Source: Acidobacteriota bacterium
Lineage (GTDB): Bacteria; Acidobacteriota; Vicinamibacteria; Vicinamibacterales; CAVVIG01
Direction of reading: 5' to 3'
NCBI GenBank assembly: GCA_003222395.1
Contig: QHWB01000066.1
Location: forward strand, 1 to 52,000
DNA: 52,000 nucleotides
Shown here: one piece after another, positions 34,607 through 42,819 of the stretch
Layout of the letters: each line of letters begins with the position of its first letter
Position numbering within the stretch: the first letter of the stretch is position 1
Notes under the pieces: generated by a model
What the model was told of the DNA's origin: nothing
Seen by the model: only the letters and a program-made list of their open reading frames with translations
Databases searched by the model: none
Program-made: the position numbers and the translations under genes

Positions 34607-37600
34607 TTACCCAATTCCATCCGCTGTTACCACTTGCGGAATCTTCCGCGTCTTGAACATCGTCGCCATGTACGTGTACACGACCGGCGTCAGATACAGC
34701 GTGATCAGCTGCGACACCATCAGTCCGCCGACGACCGCGAGGCCGAGCGGCCGCCGCGACTCGCCGCCCGAGCCGTAGCCGAGCGCGATCGGTACCGCGC
34801 CGAGCAGCGCCGCCATCGTCGTCATCATGATCGGCCGGAAGCGGATGATGCACCCTTCATAGATCGCTTCGGTCGGCGTCTTGTTGCGCTGACGCTCCGC
34901 TTCGAGCGCGAAGTCGATCTGCATGATCGCGTTCTTCTTCACGATGCCAATCAGCATGACGAGCCCCACGAACGAGTAGATGTTCAGCTCGTTGCCGAAC
35001 AGATACAGCGTGACGAGCGCGCCGAGACCCGCCGACGGCAGCCCTGAAAGAATCGTGATCGGGTGGATGTAGCTCTCGTAGAGCGCGCCGAGCACGATGT
35101 AGACGACGCCGATCGCGACGAAGAGGAGCAGCGCGAGGTTGCTCATCGACTGCTGGAAGACCCTGGCCTGGCCTTCGAAGCTCGTGGTGATGGTCGGCGG
35201 CAGCACGCGGTCGGCCACCTGCTTGACGTGCGCCGTCGCGGCGCCAAGGGAGACGCCCGGCTTCAGACCGAACGAGACGGACACCGACGGCAGCTGGCCG
35301 GAGTGATTGATCGACTGCGGGCCGACCGTTTCCCTGAACCGCACCACCGATTCGAGCGGAACGAGCGCGCCGGCGTTGGTGCGGAACGCGACCTTCTGCA
35401 GCGAGTCGGCCGCGCCCTGATACTTCGGATCGAGCTCGACGAGCACGCGGTACTGCGCCGTGTTGCCGTAGATCGTCGACGACCACTTCGGCCCGAGCGC
35501 GTCGTACAGCGAGTTCTGGATGATCGTCGCGTTCAGCCCGACGGCGGCCGCCTTGTCGCGATCGATGACGAGGTTGATCCGCGGACTCTTCATCTCCATG
35601 TCGGTGGAGACGTCCTGCACGTCCGGCACCTCGGACGCAACCGCCTGCTCGAGCACCGGCGCCCACTGATAGAGCAGGTCGGTGTCCATCGACTGCATCA
35701 TGATGCTGAAGTTCTGGTTGCCCATCCGGCCGCCGATCTGCAGCGACGGCGGCAGGCCGACGAAGCCGCGGAAGCCGGGGAAGCGGAGCAGCTGCGGCCG
35801 GAGCTGCTGCGCGATCTGCTGCGCCGTCACCGGACGGCTGGCGCGCGGCACGAGCTGCACCATCATCCGTCCGTTGTTCGTTCCGCCGCCGCCGGCGCCG
35901 GGTCCTCCGGGTCCGCCGCCGACGCTCGCCATGAACGAATCGACGTACGGATTCCGGATGACGATGTCGGCCACCTGCTGCGTCCACTTCGACATGTCGT
36001 AGAACGACGTGCCCTGCGCCGCCTGCAGGTTGACGAACATCGAGTCGCGGTCCTCGTCGGGAATGAACCCGGTCGGGACGATGCTGAACATCCGCACCGT
36101 CGCGGCGAGGACGACCACGAACACGACGAGCATGGCGAGGCGGAACCGCAGCACGACGCGCAGGCTGCGCTCGTACCCCGCCAGCATCGCGTCGAACGCG
36201 CGGTCCATCAGGCCGGCAAAGCCTTTCTTGCTGTGGACGACGCGGAGGAAGCGGCTGCAGAGCATCGGCGTGAGCGTGATCGACACGACGCCCGAGATGA
36301 GGATCGCGGTCGTGATCGTGACGGCGAACTCGCGGAACAACCGTCCGAGGATGCCGCTCATGAACAGGATCGGGATGAACACGGCGGCGAGCGACGTGGT
36401 CATCGTCAGAATCGTGAAGCCGATCTCCTTCGATCCCTTCAGCGCCGCCTCGAACGGTCCTTCTCCCGCCTCCATGTGCCGCACGATGTTCTCGAGCATT
36501 ACGATCGCATCGTCGACGACGAAGCCAATCGAGAGGATCAGCGCCATCATCGAGAGATTGTTGAGGCTGAAGTTCAGCATCTCCATGACGGCGAAGGTGC
36601 CGAGGATGGAGAAGGGGAGCGCGAGCGCGGGGATGAGCGTGGCCGACCCGTTGTGCAGGAAGAGAAAGATGACGCCGACCACGAGCGCCAGCGTCACCGC
36701 CATCGTGAGCTGGACGTCGCTGAACGCCTTGCGAATGGTGCGCGAGCGATCCTGCCGCGGCGTGAGATGCGCGGAGGGCGGCAGCTGGGTCTCGAAGGTC
36801 GGCAGCAGCGTGCGGACCGCGTCGGCGATCGCGATCGTGTTCGTGCCCGGCTGCCGCATCACCTGCATCATGATCGACCGCTGGATCTGGGGCTTGCCGT
36901 CGGCTCCTTTCGTGTAGAACCAGTTGCCGTTGAAGACGTTCTCGACGCTGTCGATGACGTTCGCCACCTGCTCGAGCCGCACGGGCGCGCCGCGCCGGTA
37001 CGTGACGATGACCGGCTTGAACGCGTCGGCGTTCATCAGCTGACCGGCCGCCTTGATGTTGTAGGTCGAGTGCGGACCGAACAGCTGACCGGTCGGCAGG
37101 TTGACGTTCCACTGCGTGAGCGCCGCGTCGACCTCGTTGATGCCGATGCGCTCGGCGTGCAGCTTCTCGGGATCGAGCTGCACCCGGACCGCGTACTTCG
37201 CCGCGCCCTGCACCTGCACCTGCGAGACGCCGTTCACCATCGAGATGCGCGGCGCGATGATCGTCTCGGCGTAGTCGTCCAGCACCGGGAGCGGCAGCGT
37301 GTTCGACGTCAGGTTGATGGTGATGATCGGCTCGTTGTTCGGGTTGTTCTTGCGGAACGACGGCGCCGACGGCATGCCGGCGGGCAGGAGCGGCATCACC
37401 GCCGCGATCGCCGTCTGCACGTCGACGGTCGCGCTGTCGATGTCGCGATCGAGATCGAACTGCAGCGTGATGTTCGTGCCGCCAGAGCCACTGCGGGAGA
37501 CCATCGAATCGAGCCCGGCGATCGTCGTGAGCTGCCGCTCGAGCGGGCTCGCCACCGACGCGGCCATCGTGCCCGGATCGGCGCCGGGCAGGCTCGCGTT

Positions 37601-37741
37601 GACGTTCAGCGTCGGATAGTCGACCTGCGGCAGATCGCTGACCGGCAGCGCGCGGTACGCGAGCACGCCGAACATCGCGATGGCGAGCATGATGAGGCTC
37701 GTCGCGATCGGCCGGCGGATGAAGACTTCGGAGATGTTCAT
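34607..37741 (-). CDS. RND efflux transporter, MdtB-like subunit
   Basis: 1044 aa from the ATG at 37741 (MNISEVFIRRPIATSLIM); the frame is open far upstream only as a chance extension over the fusion protein gene. HAE1-type RND pump: DDAIVMLENIVRHMEAGEG with the two proton-relay Asp, IVKKNAIMQIDFALEAER with the relay Lys, GTFAVMEMLNFSLNN and VLGALYESYIHPITILSG. It is similar along its length to the next gene, consistent with the MdtB/MdtC pair. A Gly-rich loop (GGGPGGPGAGGGG) lies near residue 640. The final residues ADGIG and the stop are supplied by an 8-nt tandem repeat. Confidence 0.93.
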   Translation of the reverse strand: MNISEVFIRRPIATSLIMLAIAMFGVLAYRALPVSDLPQVDYPTLNVNASLPGADPGTMAASVASPLERQLTTIAGLDSMVSRSGSGGTNITLQFDLDRDIDSATVDVQTAIAAVMPLLPAGMPSAPSFRKNNPNNEPIITINLTSNTLPLPVLDDYAETIIAPRISMVNGVSQVQVQGAAKYAVRVQLDPEKLHAERIGINEVDAALTQWNVNLPTGQLFGPHSTYNIKAAGQLMNADAFKPVIVTYRRGAPVRLEQVANVIDSVENVFNGNWFYTKGADGKPQIQRSIMMQVMRQPGTNTIAIADAVRTLLPTFETQLPPSAHLTPRQDRSRTIRKAFSDVQLTMAVTLALVVGVIFLFLHNGSATLIPALALPFSILGTFAVMEMLNFSLNNLSMMALILSIGFVVDDAIVMLENIVRHMEAGEGPFEAALKGSKEIGFTILTMTTSLAAVFIPILFMSGILGRLFREFAVTITTAILISGVVSITLTPMLCSRFLRVVHSKKGFAGLMDRAFDAMLAGYERSLRVVLRFRLAMLVVFVVVLAATVRMFSIVPTGFIPDEDRDSMFVNLQAAQGTSFYDMSKWTQQVADIVIRNPYVDSFMASVGGGPGGPGAGGGGTNNGRMMVQLVPRASRPVTAQQIAQQLRPQLLRFPGFRGFVGLPPSLQIGGRMGNQNFSIMMQSMDTDLLYQWAPVLEQAVASEVPDVQDVSTDMEMKSPRINLVIDRDKAAAVGLNATIIQNSLYDALGPKWSSTIYGNTAQYRVLVELDPKYQGAADSLQKVAFRTNAGALVPLESVVRFRETVGPQSINHSGQLPSVSVSFGLKPGVSLGAATAHVKQVADRVLPPTITTSFEGQARVFQQSMSNLALLLFVAIGVVYIVLGALYESYIHPITILSGLPSAGLGALVTLYLFGNELNIYSFVGLVMLIGIVKKNAIMQIDFALEAERQRNKTPTEAIYEGCIIRFRPIMMTTMAALLGAVPIALGYGSGGESRRPLGLAVVGGLMVSQLITLYLTPVVYTYMATMFKTRKIPQVVTADGIG

Positions 37742-37742
37742 G

Positions 37743-37776
37743 CCGATTGCGGATTGCGGATTGCGATTGCGGATTA
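37743..37776. repeat. GATTGCG 7-nt tandem repeat at a gene junction
   Basis: Units GATTGCG repeat about four times between the fusion protein gene and the first RND gene. The TAA stop of the fusion protein gene (37774-37776) is part of the tract. Confidence 0.8.
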
Positions 37777-39114
37777 TCCGCGCCCGCGCCCGCGTCCACC
37801 GCGTCCACCGCGGCCGCCGGGCGCGGCGTTGAGATCGGTCGTGACGCGCGAGCCGGGCTCGAGCCGCAGCTGTCCTTCGGTGACGACGGTCTCGCCGGAC
37901 TTCAGTCCCTTCTCGACGACGATGTCCTGGTCCGCGCGCTGCGCGGTCGTGACGGGACGCTGCTCGACGGTCGAATCCTGCTTGACGACGAAGACGTACT
38001 GGCCGTCCTGTCCGGTCTGCACCGCCTGCGACGGGACGACGGTGGCGTGCGGCAGCGTCGCGAGGCGGAGCGTGACGCGCGCGAACTGGCCGGGCCACAG
38101 CCGGCGATCGGCGTTGTCGAACGTCGCCTTCAGCCTGATCGTGTCCGTCGTCATCTCCACGGCGTTGTCGACGAACGTGAGGCGCCCGGTCGCGGGCGTC
38201 GCGTCGGCGTCCTGCGGGACCGCGGTCACGTGCAGCGGGTCGCCGGTCATGTGGCGCTTGATCGTCGGCAGGTGCATAGCCGGCACGGTGAACGTGACGT
38301 AGACCGGCTGCAGCTGCGCGATCGTCATCAGCTCGGTGTTGTTCGCGGTGACGAGGTTGCCGACCTTTACCGCAAGATTTCCTGTACGGCCGTCGATTGG
38401 CGACCTGATGACGGTGTAGCCGAGCTGCACGCGCGCGTTGTCGACCGCCGCTTCCTGCGCTGCGAGCTGCGCCTTCGCGCTCTCGATGTTCGCCTTGTCG
38501 GCGTTGACGACCGCGCGCGTCGCGTCGGCCTGTGAGCGCGACTGCTCGGCCTGATCCTTCGAGATGATGCCGCGCTGCTGGAGCTGCGCCTGGCGCTCCG
38601 ATGTCAGCTGCTGATACTCGGCGTTCGACGCGTCGCGCGCGAGCTGCGCTTCGGCCTGCGCGAGCAGAGCCTTGTCGCGCGTCAGGTTCGCTTCGGCCAT
38701 CAGGAGCGCCGCCTCGAACGGACGCCGATCGATCGTGAAGAGCTGTTCGCCTTTCTTCACGACGTCGCCCTCGCGGAAGAGCGCCTCCTGCAGCTGGCCG
38801 GTGATCTGCGATCGCACTGAAATGGTCGTGTAGGCTTCGACGTTGCCGATGGCGGCGAGATCGAGCGGGACGTCTTTTTCGACGACCTTCGCGGTGACGA
38901 CCGGCGCGGGTCCGCCGTCGCCGCCGCGGCCGCGACCGGCGCGACTGCCGCCGCCGGGACCGGCCGCTGATGTGCTGCCGTTGCAGCCCGCAGCGACGAG
39001 GGAGGCAATCACGCACAGATGGAAGCCAAAAGCAGGCAGGTGTCCGAAAATTGCCGAGCAGCGGAACGCCGAGAGGCACAGGGGTCGGTGTCGGAACACG
39101 AAAGTAGTCTCCAC
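37774..39114 (-). CDS. RND periplasmic adaptor (membrane fusion lipoprotein, MdtA-like)
   Basis: 446 aa, GTG start. The signal ends in a lipobox (SLVAAGC, Cys44), so it is probably a lipoprotein. It has a barrel-sandwich lipoyl domain (VEAYTTISVRSQITGQLQEA and TVIRSPIDGRTGN), a coiled-coil hairpin (about 150-235: AEANLTRDKALLAQAEAQLA), a beta-barrel and a membrane-proximal domain. These bridge the RND pump to an outer membrane channel. The C-terminus is Gly/Arg-rich (GGRGGRGGRGRGRG). It is first in the minus-strand operon, followed by the two RND subunits, the MdtABC order. The closest start is 59 bp from the divergent Kdo hydroxylase gene. Confidence 0.92.
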   Translation of the reverse strand: METTFVFRHRPLCLSAFRCSAIFGHLPAFGFHLCVIASLVAAGCNGSTSAAGPGGGSRAGRGRGGDGGPAPVVTAKVVEKDVPLDLAAIGNVEAYTTISVRSQITGQLQEALFREGDVVKKGEQLFTIDRRPFEAALLMAEANLTRDKALLAQAEAQLARDASNAEYQQLTSERQAQLQQRGIISKDQAEQSRSQADATRAVVNADKANIESAKAQLAAQEAAVDNARVQLGYTVIRSPIDGRTGNLAVKVGNLVTANNTELMTIAQLQPVYVTFTVPAMHLPTIKRHMTGDPLHVTAVPQDADATPATGRLTFVDNAVEMTTDTIRLKATFDNADRRLWPGQFARVTLRLATLPHATVVPSQAVQTGQDGQYVFVVKQDSTVEQRPVTTAQRADQDIVVEKGLKSGETVVTEGQLRLEPGSRVTTDLNAAPGGRGGRGGRGRGRG

Positions 39115-39173
39115 GGAAGTACAAGAAGATACTGGACCCGCCGGCGCGCTATTTACGGGGAAGTCGTCATTTG

Positions 39174-40046
39174 ATGTCTCTTTACGAAGTCATTATCCGC
39201 GATTGGACGACGCGCGCTCCGTCCGACGTCGCGCCGCTCGCGGCGGGAAGGCTCGAGCAGGCGGACGTCATATTTCTGCCACATTTGCGCTTCGAGATCG
39301 CGCCGGACGAGACTCGGCTGTTCGACCCGGCGATCCTCGGCCCCGCCAAGAACGCGAGCTTCGATCCGCAGCGCGGCCGACTCGGCCGCACGACGCTCGA
39401 GGGCGCGGACGCGGAGCGGCTGCGCGCGCTGATGGGGCGCTTCAGCGACGGCGCCATGCGCGTGGTGGAGGCGCTCTGTCCGTCGTACGCCGCGCGCATT
39501 CAGCGCGGGCGCGCGAGCTTTCGTCCCGCGGAGATCGCGGGCCGCGCTTCGACGTGGCGGAAGGACGACACGCGCCTGCACGTCGACAGCTTTCCGGCGA
39601 CGCCGTCGGGCGGCCAACGCATCCTGCGCCTGTTCACCAACGTGAATCCCGAGGGGCGGCCGCGCGCGTGGAGAGTGGGAGACGACTTCGAGGCGGTGGC
39701 GCGCCGCTTTGCGCCGCGGCTGCGCATGCCGCTGCCGGGCAGCGGCCGGCTGCTCGCGCTGCTGCGGATGACGAAGAGCGCGCGCACGCCGTACGATGCG
39801 CTGATGCTGCAGCTGCACGATCGCATGAAGGCGGACGCCGAGTTTCAGTCGCGGTCGCCGCAGGACGCCATCGATTTTCCGGCGGGCACGACGTGGCTCG
39901 CCTTCACCGATCAGGTGAGCCACGCCGCGATGTCGGGACAGTATCAGCTGGAGCAGACGTTCCTGCTGCCGGTCGACGCGATGAATCAGCCCGAGCGCTC
40001 GCCGCTGCGCGTGCTCGAGCGGATCAAAGGACGAAGGTTAGCGTAG
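39174..40046 (+). CDS. Kdo hydroxylase family Fe(II)/2-oxoglutarate dioxygenase
   Basis: 290 aa from the ATG at 39174 (a TTG just before adds one residue). The dioxygenase core has RLHVDSFPATPSGGQRILR with the iron ligands His136 and Asp138, LFTNVNPEGRPRAWRVG, and a later His250 in TDQVSHAAMSGQYQLEQTF as the third ligand. These features match KdoO-type enzymes that hydroxylate the Kdo sugar of lipopolysaccharide to make Ko at C3. Membrane location is by association in known members. It lies next to the RND operon and its end overlaps the next convergent gene by 9 nt. The presence of the gene implies Kdo-containing lipopolysaccharide in this organism. Confidence 0.88.
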   Translation: MSLYEVIIRDWTTRAPSDVAPLAAGRLEQADVIFLPHLRFEIAPDETRLFDPAILGPAKNASFDPQRGRLGRTTLEGADAERLRALMGRFSDGAMRVVEALCPSYAARIQRGRASFRPAEIAGRASTWRKDDTRLHVDSFPATPSGGQRILRLFTNVNPEGRPRAWRVGDDFEAVARRFAPRLRMPLPGSGRLLALLRMTKSARTPYDALMLQLHDRMKADAEFQSRSPQDAIDFPAGTTWLAFTDQVSHAAMSGQYQLEQTFLLPVDAMNQPERSPLRVLERIKGRRLA

Positions 40047-40640
40047 GACCGTTGCCTTGATTTCGATCGTGACCTGGCGATCGCCGACCGGATCGGCCGA
40101 CTGCGCGACGACGAGTGGCTTGTCGCTTTCCAGAATCACGGCGAGGTTTTCGCGGATTTGGGTGCTGCGCAGCGGTCCGGCATTGGCGGTGTCGGCCGCC
40201 GGGCTCGACGCACCGCCGGGCAGGTCGTACTGAAGGTTCACGGCCACCTTGATCTTGCCATCCGGCAGCAGCTCCGGCTCGGTGTCGACGTTGAGAGGAA
40301 CCGGTGGGAGATTCGTGTAGGTCGCGATCGTCCGGATGAATCCGCTCTGCCGATCGCCGGTGACGACGCTCACCGTCTTCTTGACCGCCGTAGCGCCGCC
40401 GCGCTGATCGCTGATCGTCACGTCAACGCGGATGTTGACCGGCTGTCCATTCCGCCGCGGTGGAGCGATCGTCGTTTCTGGACCCGGCGGCGGGGCGGGC
40501 GCCGTCGCAGGCGTCGGGGTCCGCGGTCCGGCCGGTGCCGTTCGCGGCCCGGCGGGCGGCGTGCCCGGCGGTTGGGCGAGCGCCGGCGCGACGGCCAGCG
40601 ACGCGATGACGATCGTGAGCGCAAACGAGCGAGCGGTCAT
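40038..40640 (-). CDS. Exported protein, unknown function, coupled to anti-sigma-like gene
   Basis: 200 aa. Signal peptide (SFALTIVIASLAVAPALA, cut near 22), then a Pro-rich linker to about residue 65, then a beta-rich domain (VNIRVDVTISDQRGG, KKTVSVVTGDRQSGFIRT, KIKVAVNLQYDLPG, RQVTIEIKATVL). The second half looks like the periplasmic beta-domains found in stress-signalling loci of acidobacteria. Its ATG overlaps the stop of the anti-sigma-like gene as ATGA. It is likely the third member of a sigma/anti-sigma/effector operon. No enzyme motif is visible and I cannot name a family. Confidence 0.78.
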   Translation of the reverse strand: MTARSFALTIVIASLAVAPALAQPPGTPPAGPRTAPAGPRTPTPATAPAPPPGPETTIAPPRRNGQPVNIRVDVTISDQRGGATAVKKTVSVVTGDRQSGFIRTIATYTNLPPVPLNVDTEPELLPDGKIKVAVNLQYDLPGGASSPAADTANAGPLRSTQIRENLAVILESDKPLVVAQSADPVGDRQVTIEIKATVLR

Positions 40641-41158
40641 GGTCGGTCTCCTTCGCCGAGCGGCGTAATCGCGATCGGCGCAATGGGTTCGAGCTGTTCG
40701 ATCTCGAGCGGCGGCGGCGGCGCGAGCGCACCGAGCGCGATCGATTCCACGTCGAGCGGCGGCGGCGCGAGCGCGGCGACCGCGCCGGGTTGTGGCGCGC
40801 GCGTTTGTCGTTGTCGCGATGGCGGTTGCTGCCGTGGCGCTGCCGTTTGCTGTTCTGGCGCGGCCAGTCGCTGTTGTGGTGCGGCCGTTTGCCGTTGTGG
40901 CGCGGCGCTTTCAGGGCCCCGTGCCTGGTCAACGTTCTTCTGATCACGAAGAAGCATCACTCCCATCACAGCGGCGACGACGACGATCAGCGCGACAGCA
41001 GCGACCGAAATCATCCGCCGATGCCACTGACGACCCTCGTCATGATGGCGCGCATCAATTCGCTCGAGAACGCGCGCGCGGAGATCGTGTGCCGGCTCGC
41101 CGGCCGTCATCCCGCGCGCGACGTCGTCTATCGTGCGATCGATCTCGCGATCAAACAT
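40637..41158 (-). CDS. Single-pass membrane protein, anti-sigma-like
   Basis: 173 aa. An N-terminal cytoplasmic part (DREIDRTIDDVARGMTAGEP) is followed by one membrane helix at about 50-70 (ISVAAVALIVVVAAVMGVML) and a periplasmic tail. Position directly after an ECF sigma gene with 8-nt overlap suggests an anti-sigma factor; there is no zinc-binding HxxxCxxC motif, so it is not the ZAS type. Residues 80-125 are Gln/Pro/Arg-rich (AAPQRQ, AAPQQR, AAPEQQ, AAPRQQ), encoded by repeat units related to the dispersed GTGGCGCGG element. The last 45 residues are Pro/Leu-rich. Confidence 0.75.
   Translation of the reverse strand: MFDREIDRTIDDVARGMTAGEPAHDLRARVLERIDARHHDEGRQWHRRMISVAAVALIVVVAAVMGVMLLRDQKNVDQARGPESAAPQRQTAAPQQRLAAPEQQTAAPRQQPPSRQRQTRAPQPGAVAALAPPPLDVESIALGALAPPPPLEIEQLEPIAPIAITPLGEGDRP
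40790..40915. repeat. Tandem GTGGCGCGG-type repeat in the anti-sigma-like gene
   Basis: About six divergent units of the type TTGTGGCGCGGC with TTTGCTGTT or similar spacers, the last ending CTTTCAGGGCCC like the hairpin repeat at 9178. In frame it encodes the AAPQ-rich tail. Unit length varies so copies are imperfect. Confidence 0.6.
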
Positions 41159-41750
41159 CCGCGTACCCGCGATCCCGCAGCCGCTCCTTCACCACACGCC
41201 TCGCTTCCGAGACGCGCCACTTGATCGTCCCGACCGGCGCCTTCACGATCGCGGCGATCTCTTCGTAGGTGTAATCGCCCGACTGCGCGAGCAGCAGCAC
41301 GTCGCGCAACTTCGGCGGGAGACCGTGAATCGCCGCGCGCACGTGCCGCCGCAGCTCGCCGCCGGCGAGCTGCTGCTCGGGATTCCGGACGTGAGCGTCG
41401 GCTGTCCGGCTGCAGCCGGACGCCGCGTACGAAGTCGACAGCGAGTCGTCGTGGCGATCAGTCGAGTGCACGATTCGCTTCCACATCGCCTTCAGGCTCC
41501 GGCGCCGGTTGATGGCTTGGTTCCAGGCAATCGTGAGCAGCCACGTCTTGAAGCTCGACCTGCCGCGAAACGTGCCGAGACGCCGGTAGGCGGCGACCAG
41601 CGCGTCCTGCGCCGCGTCTTCCGCGTCGGCGTGCGATCGAAGAACCGCCAGCGCGGCGCGATAGACTGCCCGCCGGTGCCGATCGACCAGCTCGCCGAAC
41701 GCGGCAGGATCGCCCTGCCGGGCTCGCTCGACGAGGTCGTCATCGGTCAC
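41151..41750 (-). CDS. ECF-type RNA polymerase sigma factor
   Basis: 199 aa, GTG start. Region 2 (residues 8-75) includes DPAAFGELVDRHRRAVYRAA, HADAEDAAQDALVAAYRRLG and FRGRSSFKTWLLTIAWNQA. Region 4 (about 130-190) includes LPPKLRDVLLLAQSGDYTYEE and the HTH EIAAIVKAPVGTIKWRVSEAR. The linker of about 45 residues between regions 2 and 4 is longer than usual. It overlaps the anti-sigma-like gene by 8 nt, the usual coupled arrangement. Upstream is the winged-helix regulator gene, 49 bp away on the same strand, so it may also be read through from there. No target promoter could be defined. Confidence 0.92.
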   Translation of the reverse strand: MTDDDLVERARQGDPAAFGELVDRHRRAVYRAALAVLRSHADAEDAAQDALVAAYRRLGTFRGRSSFKTWLLTIAWNQAINRRRSLKAMWKRIVHSTDRHDDSLSTSYAASGCSRTADAHVRNPEQQLAGGELRRHVRAAIHGLPPKLRDVLLLAQSGDYTYEEIAAIVKAPVGTIKWRVSEARRVVKERLRDRGYADV

Positions 41751-41799
41751 ACAGACTCTAGACAGCGCGGGGGCTTCGCTGGTTGGGTCGATCTGGCCG

Positions 41800-42171
41800 C
41801 TAATTTCTCGCCGCTTTGATGATCGCTTCCATGTGCGCCAGATATTTCTCGAGGGCGCGGCGGCCGGCGGGCGTGAGGCGGTATTCGGTGTGCGGCAGGC
41901 GTCCCTCGAACGACTTCTCCACGGCGATATACTGCGCGTCCTCCAGCTTGCGCGCGTGGACGCTGAGGTTCCCGTCGGTCGTGCGCAGCTGATGCTTGAG
42001 ATCGTTGAACGTCAGGCGATCGTTGACGGCGAGCGCGCTGACGATGCCGAGGCGCAGCCGCTCGTGAATCAACCGATCGAGCTCGAGCGGGCTCCGCTTC
42101 TTCGCTGAAATTGCTGATTTTTGATTTCTGATTTCTGATTGTTGCTTTCTTGCCGCAGACGTTTTAGCCAC
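41800..42171 (-). CDS. Winged-helix transcriptional regulator (HTH_34/MarR-like)
   Basis: 123 aa from the GTG at 42171, chosen because GGAGG lies 4 nt upstream. Residues 30-123 form a winged helix: DRLIHERLRLGIVSALAVN, LTFNDLKHQLRTTDGNLSVH (recognition helix), ARKLEDAQYIAVEKSF, and wing TEYRLTPAGRRALEKYL. This is the dimeric PF13601-type family that often sits beside small membrane proteins. Residues 6-22 (KQQSEIRNQKSAIS) are encoded by a TGATTTC-type 7-nt tandem repeat. Its start overlaps the stop of the broken membrane protein gene by 8 nt, so the two belonged to one operon. Confidence 0.88.
   Translation of the reverse strand: MAKTSAARKQQSEIRNQKSAISAKKRSPLELDRLIHERLRLGIVSALAVNDRLTFNDLKHQLRTTDGNLSVHARKLEDAQYIAVEKSFEGRLPHTEYRLTPAGRRALEKYLAHMEAIIKAARN
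42106..42150. repeat. TGATTTC 7-nt tandem repeat within a coding start region
   Basis: AATTGCTGATTTTTGATTTC, TGATTTC, TGATTG form four heptamer-spaced units. They code for the polar N-terminal arm of the winged-helix regulator rather than lying outside the gene. Confidence 0.75.
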
Positions 42172-42726
42172 CGTACCTCCGAGCAATCACGAGACCGAAT
42201 CCGATGTGCAGGCCGCCGAAGCCGGCGGCCAGAAAGAAGTGTCCGCACTGCGCCGGCGCCGCGAACGCGATGGCGCCGAGCGCCATGAACGCGGCGCCCA
42301 TCAGCGGCACGATGCGCACCGACGGCGCGCCGCCGGCCGCGAGCGCCGTGCCGTACAACAACAGCCAGCATCCCGGCAGCCTCGCCATCAGATCCGTCGC
42401 CGCGAATACCGGCGTCAGGACGAAGCCGGCGACGAGCGGCGGCGCGCAGGCGAGCGCGAAGCGGTAGGCCGGCGCGCCGCGGGAGCTGGTCCACAGCGCG
42501 GCGCCGGATCGCCGCGCTTTGATCGTCATCGCGGCAAGGGCGATGAGGGACGCGAGGCGGCTTCGGCGAGCCAGATCAGCACCCACCGAAGCGAGTTGTC
42601 GGGCGGACCCGAGATCGCCGCTGCGGCAACCGCGGTGACGCCCATCGCGACGCCGCCCCATCCCGGCACGCCGGTGAACTCGCCCGCGCGCGACATCGCC
42701 TCGCAGATGTACCGCAGGTTCTCCAT
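42164..42726 (-). pseudogene. Membrane protein gene, partner of the winged-helix regulator, frameshifted
   Basis: The N-terminal half from the ATG at 42726 reads MENLRYICEAMSRAG, EFTGVPGWGGVAMG and WVLIWLAEAASRP, then hits TGA at 42526. The C-terminal half is in another frame: LIALAAMTIKARRSG, FALACAPPLVAGFV, GCWLLLYGTALAAGGA, VRIVPLMGAAFMALGA and AAGFGGLHIGFGLVIARRYGG, ending at 42164. Restoring one base near 42548-42556 joins them into a continuous protein of about 187 aa with five or six helices, of a type often next to PF13601 regulators. Either a one-base deletion has inactivated the gene or the assembly has an error. Confidence 0.75.
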
Positions 42727-42778
42727 CGCATGGGCGTGGAGCTGATCCGGCACGAAGCACTTTATATCACAGGGAATC

Positions 42779-42815
42779 TTATTGGCTGGTTGCTGGGGGC
42801 TGGTTGCTCGTTCGT
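42779..42815. repeat. GCTGGTT 7-nt tandem repeat at a gene junction
   Basis: GCTGGTT, GCTGGGG, GCTGGTT, GCTCGTT units fill the 66-bp gap between the frameshifted gene and the stop of the universal stress protein gene. The same heptamer type occurs at 11952-11972. Confidence 0.75.
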
Positions 42816-42819
42816 TGCC

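Noticed and set aside
30324-34778. A plus-strand open frame of nearly 1500 codons opposite the L,D-transpeptidase and the MdtC-like gene.
   Set aside because: Composition is Arg/His/Asp-rich nonsense, no domains, no ribosome binding site; it mirrors high-GC codon use of the real minus-strand genes.
35063-38302. A plus-strand open frame of more than 1000 codons opposite the MdtB-like gene.
   Set aside because: Same shadow effect; the minus strand carries a complete RND protein with conserved motifs.
31293-39114. A TolC-like outer membrane factor for the efflux operon.
   Set aside because: No such gene is present around the three pump genes; it must be elsewhere.
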